Source: PALSA-911 sp963743035
GTDB lineage: Bacteria; Pseudomonadota; Alphaproteobacteria; Acetobacterales; Acetobacteraceae
DNA: 64,000 bases
Reading direction: 5' to 3'
Assembly (NCBI GenBank): GCA_963743035.1
Contig: CAVUOB010000018.1
Coordinates: 558,001-622,000, forward strand
Made by a program: the position numbers and the translations under genes. The notes beneath the pieces were generated by a model. It did no database searches and was not told the DNA's origin. It saw only the letters and a list, made by a program, of their open reading frames with translations. This document shows positions 11,841-19,925 of this stretch, piece after piece. Each line of letters opens with the position of its first letter. Position 1 is the first letter of the stretch.

Positions 11841-12745
11841 CAGACGATCTCCTTGCCGAACAATCCGCTCGGCTTCACCACGAGAATGATGATCATGACG
11901 ATGAACATCAGCCCTTCCGTGAACAGCGGAAAGCCGATCGTGCCGAAGCTGCGGATCAGGCCGAGCACCACCGCGGCGATCAGCGCGCCGGCGATCGAGC
12001 CCATGCCGCCGATGACGGTGACGATGAAGCTCTCGATCAGGATGGAGAAGCCCATGCCCGGCGTCAGCGAGCGCACCGGGGCGGCGCAGGCCGCCGGCCA
12101 GGCCCGCCAGCATGCCGCCCGAGCGCGAACACCAGGGAATACAGCAGCGTGGTGTTGATGCCGAGCGCCGAGACCATGCCCGGGTTATGTGCGGCGGCGC
12201 GGATGATCTTGCCGATCCTGGTCAGCGCCAGGGTCAGCCCCAGGCCGCCGCCGATCGCCAGCGCCACGGTGATCAGCATCAGGTAGAACGGCGGCACCAC
12301 GCCGCCGGCGATGAACAGCGGCGGCACCTGGAACGCCGGCGGCATGCCCATCGCCTTGAAATCCGCACCCCAGACGATCTTCACCAGATCGTCGCAGATC
12401 AGCACGATGGCGTAGCAGATCAGCAGCTGCATCAGCACGTTGGCGCCGTAGACGCGGCGCGATCAGCACGCGCTCGAACAGGATGCCGAAGATCGCCATC
12501 CCCAGCCCGCCGGCCAGCACGCCGAGCGCGTAGCTGTCGGTGAGCAGGAACACCGTGTACGCCAGATAGGCGCCCAGCATGTAGAAGGTGCCATGCGCGA
12601 AATTGACGATCTTCAGCACGCCGAAGATCAGCGTCAGCCCGGCCGCCACCAGGAACAGCAGCATGCCCACGATCAGTCCGCTGGTGGTCTGCGTCACCAG
12701 GCAGGAGGGGCTGGTGACGCAATCCGCGAGTGCCGTCAGGTCCAC
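11840..12745 (-). pseudogene. livH: LivH-type ABC permease, three frameshifts
   Basis: The second permease. The N-terminus (MDLTALADCVTSP) and first helices including LKIVNFAHGTFYMLGAY are in one frame. The middle is in a second frame from ANVLMQLLICYAI, and the C-terminus, with RSLTPGMGFSI and GGMGSIAGALIG-like residues, is in a third. Three single extra bases explain all of it: one near 12456 and two within 50 bp near 12084-12124. The corrected length is about 300 residues, normal for LivH. Two independent insertions 40 bp apart in otherwise conserved sequence argue for local sequence error. Confidence 0.82.
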
Positions 12746-12760
12746 GATACGATTACCGTC

Positions 12761-14047
12761 TCAGAGGTAACCGCTTTTCTTCTTCCACTCGGTCTCGAGC
12801 TCGGTGATCTGGCCCCAGTCGCCGGGCTGGATGCCGGTCACGTACGGCGCCTGCGGCACGGTGGTGCCCCAGCCGATGGCGTAGTCGACCATGGTGTTGT
12901 CCTCGGCGCGCATCGTCACCTTGCCGTGGTGCTGAACGGCACCTCGATGCTGATGCCGCGCATGGCCTCGGCGGCCTTCTTGCCGTCGGTGGTTCCGGCC
13001 TTCTTCACCGCCGCCTCGATGAAGCGGACCGCGCAGCAGCTCTCCCACGACCAGTTGGTCGGATAGTCGTTGTTGTTGACCTTGCGGTAGGCTTCGTCCC
13101 ACGCCAGGTTGGCCGGCGTGTCCGGGAAGGTCTGGCAGATAGCGGTTGGCGGACTGGATGCCGGCCGGCAGGTTCTTCACCGCGGTCAGCACCGGCAGAT
13201 CGCCCATCGCCGGGCAGAACACCTGCATTGCCCCGAACAGCGCGTAGACATTGCCCTGGTTGATGAAGGCGCTGAGATCGCCGGCATACAGCGTGGTGTA
13301 CAGCGCCTGCGGCTTGGCCTGCAGGATCTTGGTGATGACCTCGGTGAAATCGGGCTGGCCCAGCTTCGGCCAGGATTGCGAGATGATCTCGATATCCGGC
13401 TTGAAATGCTTCAGGAAATCGATGAACTGCGCGGTCGTGTCGCGGCCGAACGCATAGTCCGGCGCGCGCGGTCGCCCATTTCGTCAGCTTCTTCGCCTCC
13501 GCGACCTTGGCCGAATAGCGCGCCGCCGACGATGGCGTCATGCACGCCCTGGCGCGCCGAGCGGAACGCCGTCGCCACGCGCAGCTTCGGATCGGCGGTC
13601 AGCGAGGAGGTTTCGCTGTTCGCATGCACGCAGAGCACGCCGAGGTCGCGCACGACCTCCTGCACGGCGTAGGCGCCGGACGACGCCTCGGCATCGAGCA
13701 GGATCTCGCAGCCATCGGTATTCACCAGCTCGCGCGCGACGCGCGCGGCTTCCTGCGGCTGGCCCTTGCTGTCGCGGTAGATCGGCTGGATCTGGCGCCC
13801 GAGCAATCCGCCGGACGGCGTTGATCCGGTCGATCTCGATCTGGATCGCGCCCTTCGAGGAGCTGCCGAGCAGCGCGATCGGGCCGGAGAAGATGGACTG
13901 CACGCCGATCTTCAGCGGGTTGGCCTGGGCCCGCGCCACGAACGGCATGGCCAGGGCGCCGACGGCGCCGCCGAGCAGGGTGCGGCGGCGGACCGAAAAG
14001 CCCGCGGTGGTGGAGCCGGATTTATGGTTCCCGGTTGTCTTGGTCAT
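12761..14047 (-). pseudogene. livK: LivK-type periplasmic binding protein, about five frameshifts
   Basis: Solute-binding subunit of the importer, first gene of the operon. It has a Tat-type signal (VRRRTLLGGAVGALAM, cleavage after ARAQA). Mature sequence starts LKIGVQSIFSGPIALLGSSS and continues through segments in different frames: DSKGQPQEAARVAREL, KVAEAKKLTKWATARA, ILQAKPQALYTTLYAGD, MQVFCPAMGDLPVL, and a C-terminus YAIGWGTTVPQAPYV. Breaks fall near 13812, 13530, 13470, 13140 and 12925. With these closed the protein is about 425 residues, the normal size. Its ligand is unknown. The 15-bp gap to livH suggests cotranscription. Confidence 0.8.
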
Positions 14048-14207
14048 TCCTGTTTCCTCGCTGATTTGTGAGATCGCCCGGGCTTATTGGTCCAACCGGG
14101 GCAATCACCGAATTTTGCGGTCTGATCGGGCAATTTTGCACACAGGTCAACAGGCTCTTTTTAAAACAGCGGCCATGTCCGCCGCCGGACCCGCTCCGCC
14201 CGGGGCG

Positions 14208-14915
14208 TCAGCCCTTGCCGCAGGTCGACAGGGAAACGGCGCCGTAGCCGCGCATCTCGCTCACCTCGACCGTCAGCTTCAGCTCGACGTTGTTGATCGC
14301 GATCGATTGCCGGACGGGCAGCCCCGTGGCCTTGATCGGCTGGGATGCCCAGGCGCGGGTGATCGTCACCGTCGCGGCCTTCGTCGGATCTTCCGCGCCG
14401 GCGGGAACCGATACCGTTACCTGGATCAGCCCATCCAGCAGGGATACCACCTGGTCCGGCCCCTGGCCTGTGGTCTGCATGGCAAAGCGCTTGCGGCTCA
14501 CCCGGCTTTCGCAGGGCTGCATCGCCTCGGCCTCGCGCAGGACCTGGGCGATCCGGTCCTGCGGCACGCCGGCGGCCAGCCGGTCTCGCGCGAGGCCGAG
14601 CACTTCCGCCAGGCCGCCCTTCGGCACGTCGGCGTCATAGCGGCGCCTCAGCGTGTCGGCGTTCTGCCGGGTCTGCGCGAGGTCGGTCCGCAACCGGTCG
14701 TTCTCCGAGCGCAGGTTGCCGAGTTCCGCGGTCAGGCGCGCGACGTTTTCCTCCGCCGTCGTGACCTCCAGCCGCGCCAGCGTGCTGCCGGTGCGATAGG
14801 AGGAATAGCCGATCGCGCCCAGCACCGCCGCGACCGCCAGCCACAGCATGCCGCGCCACAGCACCCTGCGGCGCCGGCGGCCGCGTTCCCGGCTCAGGCC
14901 GCTTCGGTAAGCCAT
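14208..14915 (-). CDS. Membrane-anchored coiled-coil protein of unknown function
   Basis: A 235-residue protein I do not recognise. A very basic N-terminus (RGRRRRRVLWRG) precedes one transmembrane segment (about residues 22-40). A heptad-rich coiled coil (about 45-95, TAEENVARLTAELGNLRSE) follows, then a domain of mixed strands ending near the C-terminus with YGAVSLSTCGKG. The topology should be a short cytoplasmic tail with the bulk in the periplasm. A pair of cysteines (CESR and STCG) could form a disulfide there. It follows the livK start by 160 bp on the same strand but looks like its own transcript. The layout resembles small envelope-scaffold proteins, but no function can be assigned. 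Confidence 0.6.
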   Translation of the reverse strand: MAYRSGLSRERGRRRRRVLWRGMLWLAVAAVLGAIGYSSYRTGSTLARLEVTTAEENVARLTAELGNLRSENDRLRTDLAQTRQNADTLRRRYDADVPKGGLAEVLGLARDRLAAGVPQDRIAQVLREAEAMQPCESRVSRKRFAMQTTGQGPDQVVSLLDGLIQVTVSVPAGAEDPTKAATVTITRAWASQPIKATGLPVRQSIAINNVELKLTVEVSEMRGYGAVSLSTCGKG

Positions 14916-15120
14916 TATGAATTCTGCCGCGCTGCGGCAGGCGTCGTGGATGCCCCGTTCATGGCGGCCAGGATTGCGGAATCGGGCGGCTTTGTCACGG
15001 CGACGGGCGGCACGGCCGGCATGCGGCGCGGCGACAGGTTGCGCGGGCTGGCGGGGCTGCTAGCCTTTGCGTAACGACGCGCGCCTGGAGAACGGCGACA
15101 ATGCCCGGGGAGGAAAGACG

Positions 15121-16281
15121 ATGACCGTGCAGGCATTCCGCTTCGATCCCGTCCGCCTGCCGCCGCAGGCCGAGCTCCTGCGCGAGGAGGTGCGCGACTT
15201 CATCGCCGATAACCGCGACCTGATGCAGCCCTTGCCGATGGGCTACAGCCCGGAATTCAGCCGGAAGATGGCGCAGAAGGGCTGGGTGGCGATGACCTGG
15301 CCGAAGAAATGGGGCGGGCATGAGCGCAGCGCGCTGGAACGCTACGTGGTGCTGGAGGAGATGCTGGCCGCCGGCGCGCCGGTCGGCGCGCACTGGGTCG
15401 CGGACCGGCAGAGCGGGCCGAACATCATGCGCTTCGGCACGCCGGAGCAGCAGGATTTCTTCCTGCCGAAGATCGCCGCCGGGGAGATGTATTTCTGCAT
15501 CGGCATGAGCGAGCCCAATTCCGGCTCGGACCTGGCGGGCACCAGCACGCGGGCGAGCCGGGTGCAGGGCGGCTATGTCGTCAACGGCACCAAGCTCTGG
15601 ACCTCCAACGCGCATCGCGCCACCTACATGATCCTGTTCTGCCGGCTCGCCCAACCCGGAAAGAACGGTCAGGACCAGGAGATCGACCGCAAGGCCGGCG
15701 CCACCCAGTTCCTGGTCGACATGAAATCGCCGGGCATCGAGGTGCGCCCGGTCTACAACATGCTGGGCGAGCATCACTTCAACGAAGTGTTCCTGACCGA
15801 TTTGTTCGTCCCCGCCGACCGGCTGCTCGGGCAGGAGGGCAATGGCTGGAAGCAGGTCACCAGCGAACTTGCCTTCGAACGCAGCGGGCCTGAACGGTTT
15901 CTGATCACCTTCCGCCTGCTGGTGGAACTCGTGCGTCTGGCCGGGCCGGATCCGGAGCCTTCGGTGGCCGCGGCGATCGGGCGGCTGTCGGCGCATCTGG
16001 CGACGCTGCGGCGGATGTCGCTGTCGATCGCGGGGATGCTGGAACGCGACGAGAATCCGAACATGGAAGCCGCCCTGGTCAAGGATATCGGCACCAAATT
16101 CGACCAGGAGGTGCCGGAGGTCGCCCGGCTGCTGTTCCCGTCGGAGCCGGAACTCGGCGCGCTCGATGCCTATGTGTCGGTGCTGTCGAAAACGATGATG
16201 CATGCGCCGCGCTTCTCCATCCAGGGCGGCACGCGGGAAATCCTGCGCGGCATCATCGCCCGGGGGCTCGGCCTGCGCTGA
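15121..16281 (+). CDS. Acyl-CoA dehydrogenase family protein
   Basis: An FAD-dependent acyl-CoA dehydrogenase of 386 residues. The N-terminal helical domain contains WVAMTWPKKWGGHE, the middle beta domain has the flavin motif IGMSEPNSGSDLAGT (about residues 123-137) and WTSNAHRATYMI, and the C-terminal helical bundle ends RFSIQGGTREILRGIIA. The start at 15121 (MTVQAFRFD) follows a good GGAGGAAAG site eight bases upstream; the reading frame stays open further upstream but without a ribosome site. The gene stands alone, divergent from the coiled-coil gene. The acyl chain it oxidises is not evident. Confidence 0.88.
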   Translation: MTVQAFRFDPVRLPPQAELLREEVRDFIADNRDLMQPLPMGYSPEFSRKMAQKGWVAMTWPKKWGGHERSALERYVVLEEMLAAGAPVGAHWVADRQSGPNIMRFGTPEQQDFFLPKIAAGEMYFCIGMSEPNSGSDLAGTSTRASRVQGGYVVNGTKLWTSNAHRATYMILFCRLAQPGKNGQDQEIDRKAGATQFLVDMKSPGIEVRPVYNMLGEHHFNEVFLTDLFVPADRLLGQEGNGWKQVTSELAFERSGPERFLITFRLLVELVRLAGPDPEPSVAAAIGRLSAHLATLRRMSLSIAGMLERDENPNMEAALVKDIGTKFDQEVPEVARLLFPSEPELGALDAYVSVLSKTMMHAPRFSIQGGTREILRGIIARGLGLR

Positions 16282-16443
16282 GTGCGCGCCCGCGTGTCAG
16301 CGCCGTGAAATCGGGTCGCCGGGATCGCGTTGCCTGCTTGCCGATTCGCCAGCAGACGGGCACGTTTCTTGCTATGAATATCCGGCAATGCAGCTAGGCT
16401 GAATCATCCCTTCGATGATCCCGCCGATTGGAGACGCCGTTCA

Positions 16444-17892
16444 GTGCTGAAAACCCAGGCCTATACGTCGGATGGTCAGTCGGCGTTCTTCGACGAGATG
16501 CTGGGAATGGATGGAACGCCGCGGGCGGCCTATGCCGAACTGGTGAAGTGGCTCGGTTCGCAGTCGCGTTCATCCTTCCGCCACAAGCAGCAGGAGGCGG
16601 ATGCGATCTTCCGGCGACTGGGCATCACCTTCGCCGTCTATGGCGCGGCGGAGGCGAATGAGCGGGTGATCCCGTTCGATCTGATCCCGCGCATCATCTC
16701 CGCGGCGGAATGGCGCTTCCTGGAGCGCGGGATCGAGCAGCGGGTGCGGGCGCTGAATGCCTTCCTGTACGACATCTATCATCGCCAGGAGATCGTCCGG
16801 GCCGGCAAGATCCCGTCCGAAATGGTCAATCAGAACGACGCCTTCCTTCCGGAAATGATGGGTTTCGACCCGCCCGGCAACGTCTATGCCCATATCATCG
16901 GCACCGACATCGTCCGTGCCGGGGAGAGCGGGTTCTTCGTGCTGGAGGACAATCTGCGCACCCCCTCGGGCGTGTCCTACATGCTCGAGAACCGGGAAGC
17001 GATGATGCATCTGTTCCCGGAACTGTTCGCCGCGCACCGGGTGGCGCCGGTGGAGCGTTATCCGGAGCTGCTGCGCGAGACGCTGGCCAGCGTCGCGCCG
17101 AAATACTGCGACAGCGATCCGCGCATCGCGGTGCTGACGCCGGGCGTGTTCAACTCGGCGTATTTCGAGCACGCCTTCCTGGCCGATCAGATGGGCGTGG
17201 AACTGGTGCAGGGCAGCGACCTGATCGTGGAGGACGGGGCGCTCTATATGCGCACGATCCGCGGCAAGGAGCGGCTGCACGTGCTGTATCGCCGGATCGA
17301 CGATGCGTTCCTCGATCCGCTGAACTTCCGGACAGATTCGCTGCTCGGCGTGCCGGGCCTGTTCGACCTGTACCGCGCCGGCAAGGTCACCATCGTCAAT
17401 GCCCCGGGCACCGGCATCGCCGACGACAAGGCGATCTATGCCTATGTGCCGGATATCGTGAAATTCTATACCGGCGAGAAGCCGATTCTGGAGAACGTCC
17501 AGACCTTCCGCTGCTCGATCGACGAGGAGCGCGGCTACGTGCTGGCCAACCTGCATGAGCTGGTGGTGAAGGAAGTGCACGGCTCCGGCGGCTACGGGAT
17601 GCTGATCGGCCCGCATGCCAGTCGGGGCGAGCGCAACGATTTCGCCGAGCGGATCAAGGCCAGGCCCGCCAATTACATCGCCCAGCCCACGCTCGCGCTG
17701 TCCACCTGTCCGGCATTCTGTCCCGAGGGGGTGTCGCCGCGGCATGTCGATCTGCGCCCGTTCGTGCTGGTCGGCGATCGCGTGCGGGTGACGCCGGGCG
17801 GGCTGACGCGGGTGGCGATGAAGAAGGGGTCGCTGGTCGTCAATTCCAGCCAGGGCGGCGGAACCAAGGACACCTGGGTGCTGGAGGACTGA
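16444..17892 (+). CDS. Circularly permuted ATP-grasp protein (DUF404/DUF407)
   Basis: A 482-residue type 2 circularly permuted ATP-grasp, a family predicted to ligate amino acids or build short peptides with ATP. Motifs include NVYAHIIGTDIVRAG, VLEDNLRTPSGVSYM (metal/ATP-binding region, about residues 160-180), and VHGSGGYGMLIGP near 375. It starts with GTG at 16444. It is the first of three genes on the plus strand (2 bp to the next) encoding the recurring ATP-grasp/alpha-E/transglutaminase set. Work by Iyer, Aravind and colleagues predicted that this set makes and modifies peptides or tags; its biochemical role remains poorly defined. Confidence 0.88.
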   Translation: MLKTQAYTSDGQSAFFDEMLGMDGTPRAAYAELVKWLGSQSRSSFRHKQQEADAIFRRLGITFAVYGAAEANERVIPFDLIPRIISAAEWRFLERGIEQRVRALNAFLYDIYHRQEIVRAGKIPSEMVNQNDAFLPEMMGFDPPGNVYAHIIGTDIVRAGESGFFVLEDNLRTPSGVSYMLENREAMMHLFPELFAAHRVAPVERYPELLRETLASVAPKYCDSDPRIAVLTPGVFNSAYFEHAFLADQMGVELVQGSDLIVEDGALYMRTIRGKERLHVLYRRIDDAFLDPLNFRTDSLLGVPGLFDLYRAGKVTIVNAPGTGIADDKAIYAYVPDIVKFYTGEKPILENVQTFRCSIDEERGYVLANLHELVVKEVHGSGGYGMLIGPHASRGERNDFAERIKARPANYIAQPTLALSTCPAFCPEGVSPRHVDLRPFVLVGDRVRVTPGGLTRVAMKKGSLVVNSSQGGGTKDTWVLED

Positions 17893-17894
17893 CG

Positions 17895-18839
17895 ATGCTG
17901 GGCCGTACCGCCTCCAATCTGTTCTGGATGTCGCGCTACATGGAGCGGGCGGAGAACATCGCCCGGCTGACCGAGGTCGGGCACCGCAGCTCGATGACCC
18001 CCGATATCGGTTCCGGCTATCGCGAGGACTGGCAATCCACGCTGGCGGCCGCGGGGTGCCTGGACACGTTCCGCGCCGGCAATGCGAAGATGAGCGCCGA
18101 CGCGGTGCAGCGGTTCCTGCTGTTCGACCGCGCCAACCCGTCCTCCGTCGCCTCCTGCCTGGAAGCGGCACGCCATAATGGCCGGTCCGTGCGCACGGCG
18201 CTGACGCGGGAAGTGTGGGAGGCGCTGAATTCCACCTGGATCGAATTCGCCGCGTTCAAGCCGGGCGATCTCGGACCGGGCAAGCTGCCGGAGCTGCTGG
18301 ACTGGGTGCGCCAGCGCTCGGCGCTGTTCCGTGGCGCGGTAATGGGCACGCTGCTGCGCGACGAGGGCTTTCATTTCAGCCAGCTCGGCACGTTCGTCGA
18401 ACGCTCCGACAATACCGCCCGCATCCTGGACGTGAAATACAACGTGCTGCTGCCGACCAACGAGACGGCGGGCGGCGAGCGCGGCGTGCATCAATGGGAG
18501 ACGATCCTGCGCTCCGTCTCCGCCCACCGTTCCTACCGCTATGTCTACAAGGACCGCTACCGGCCCGGGAATGTGGCGGACTTCCTGATATTGCGGCCGG
18601 AGATGCCGCGCAGCCTGCGTTTCTGCCAGGACTGGGTCGAGCAGTCGCTGGTCTGCCTGTCAGGAATGACGGGCGGGGGCGAGGCCAGCCTGGCGATGTC
18701 GCGCGAGACCAGCGAGAAGCTCAAAAGCTGCGCCATCCCGGCGATCTTTCGCATGGGGCTGCACGAATTCCTGACCGAATTCCTGAACCGCACCGCCTCC
18801 ACCGCCGATGCGGTGGCGGTCGATTACCATTTCAACTGA
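17895..18839 (+). CDS. Alpha-E domain protein
   Basis: A 314-residue, almost entirely helical protein of the alpha-E family (DUF403). The start MLGRTASNLFWMSRYMERAEN is diagnostic, as are HFSQLGTFVERSDNTARIL near residue 160 and LRFCQDWVEQSL near 245. Its molecular function is unknown; it is nearly always encoded beside a circularly permuted ATP-grasp and a transglutaminase, as here, and may be a scaffold or partner enzyme. It begins 2 bp after the ATP-grasp stop, so the two are cotranscribed. Confidence 0.9.
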   Translation: MLGRTASNLFWMSRYMERAENIARLTEVGHRSSMTPDIGSGYREDWQSTLAAAGCLDTFRAGNAKMSADAVQRFLLFDRANPSSVASCLEAARHNGRSVRTALTREVWEALNSTWIEFAAFKPGDLGPGKLPELLDWVRQRSALFRGAVMGTLLRDEGFHFSQLGTFVERSDNTARILDVKYNVLLPTNETAGGERGVHQWETILRSVSAHRSYRYVYKDRYRPGNVADFLILRPEMPRSLRFCQDWVEQSLVCLSGMTGGGEASLAMSRETSEKLKSCAIPAIFRMGLHEFLTEFLNRTASTADAVAVDYHFN

Positions 18840-18854
18840 CCGGACAGCCCCTCC

Positions 18855-19679
18855 ATGCGGATCGCGATCTCCCATGTCAGCGAGTACAGCTATGACGGCC
18901 CGCCGGCGCCGACGGTGCAGGCGCTGCGGCTGACGCCGATGCCGGTGAACGGCCAGACCGTGCTGTCCTGGAAGATCGAGGCGCCAGGCCATGCGACCGC
19001 GTGTTCCTACACCGATGGGTTCGGCAATCGCGTGGACCTGGTCTCGGCGCCCGGCGAGCTGAGCGTGGTGCGGGTCGTCGCCGAGGGCGAGGTGGAGACG
19101 TCGGATACCGGCGGCGTCGTCGGCTGGACCGGGGAGGCGGTCGCGCCGGGGGCGTTCCTGCGCGTCAGCCCGGTCACCGCGTTGAGCCCGGCAATAGGCG
19201 AGATGGCCGCCTCGGTGCGCGCCGCGGACCGGCTGTCCACGCTGCATGCGCTGATGAACGCGGTGGCCGAGCGCGTGGCCTATGTCGGCGACAGCACGGA
19301 TGCCCACACGACCGCGGCGGCCGCCTTCGCGGAAGGGCGCGGCGTGTGCCAGGACCACGCCCATATCTTCATCACCGCCGCCCGCAGCCTGGGCATCCCG
19401 GCGCGCTACGTGACCGGCTATCTGTTGCTGGAGGATGGCGCCGGGGCCGCCGCGCATCATGCCTGGGCGGAGGCGCTGGTGGAGGATATCGGCTGGGTGG
19501 GCTTCGATGCCGCCAACTGCCTGTGCCCGACGGAACACTATGTACGCCTGGGCGCCGGCCTGGACGCGGCCTCCGCCGCGCCGATCCGCGGCGTGCGGCG
19601 CGGCGCCGGAGGCGAGAGCCTGAACGTGGAAGTGTCGGTGCGCGAGATCGGCCAGACGCAGAGCCAGTCGCAGCAGTAG
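18855..19679 (+). CDS. Transglutaminase-like cysteine protease family protein
   Basis: Third gene of the ATP-grasp/alpha-E cassette, 274 residues. An N-terminal beta domain (MRIAISHVSEYSYDGP) precedes the transglutaminase core with a complete triad: Cys in GRGVCQDHAH, His in AAHHAWAEA, and Asp in GWVGFDAANC. It is predicted to be cytosolic, with no signal peptide. It probably cleaves or transfers a peptide bond made by the ATP-grasp partner, a link inferred from conserved neighbourhood. The proteasome-like Anbu peptidase often found in this cassette is absent; a repeat-filled spacer and hppA follow instead. Confidence 0.87.
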   Translation: MRIAISHVSEYSYDGPPAPTVQALRLTPMPVNGQTVLSWKIEAPGHATACSYTDGFGNRVDLVSAPGELSVVRVVAEGEVETSDTGGVVGWTGEAVAPGAFLRVSPVTALSPAIGEMAASVRAADRLSTLHALMNAVAERVAYVGDSTDAHTTAAAAFAEGRGVCQDHAHIFITAARSLGIPARYVTGYLLLEDGAGAAAHHAWAEALVEDIGWVGFDAANCLCPTEHYVRLGAGLDAASAAPIRGVRRGAGGESLNVEVSVREIGQTQSQSQQ

Positions 19680-19680
19680 T

Positions 19681-19922
19681 AAGATTGGGGCTCCGCCCCA
19701 AGCCCCGGCAGGGCTCTGCCCTGCACCCGGAAGGGGACAGTCGTCCCCTTCACCCCTCGGACTGGTTTATCGGGAAGAGGGCCTGACCGTCGCAGCCGTT
19801 GATTGGCTACGACGCGGCCCTCTTCCCAATAAACCAAGCGGAAATGGGTCCAGGGAACGAGTTCCCTGGCGGGGTGCAGGGGCAGCGCCCCGCCAGGGGT
19901 CTGGGGGCGGAGCCCCCAGCCT
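19681..19922. repeat. Inverted pair of GC-rich hairpin arrays between convergent genes
   Basis: Two diverged copies of one element of roughly 100 bp face each other. The left copy (about 19685-19780) reads ggggctccgcccc, then gcagggctctgccctgc, then aaggggacagtcgtcccctt, and ends ggtttatcgggaagagggcc. The right copy (about 19817-19922) carries the reverse complements: ggccctcttcccaataaacc, agggaacgagttccct, a hairpin around gcagcgcc, and ctgggggcggagcccccag. Each arm is itself a chain of hairpins, and the two arms can pair with each other. It lies between the convergent transglutaminase and hppA genes and probably stops transcription from both sides. Confidence 0.8.
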
Positions 19923-19925
19923 TCC

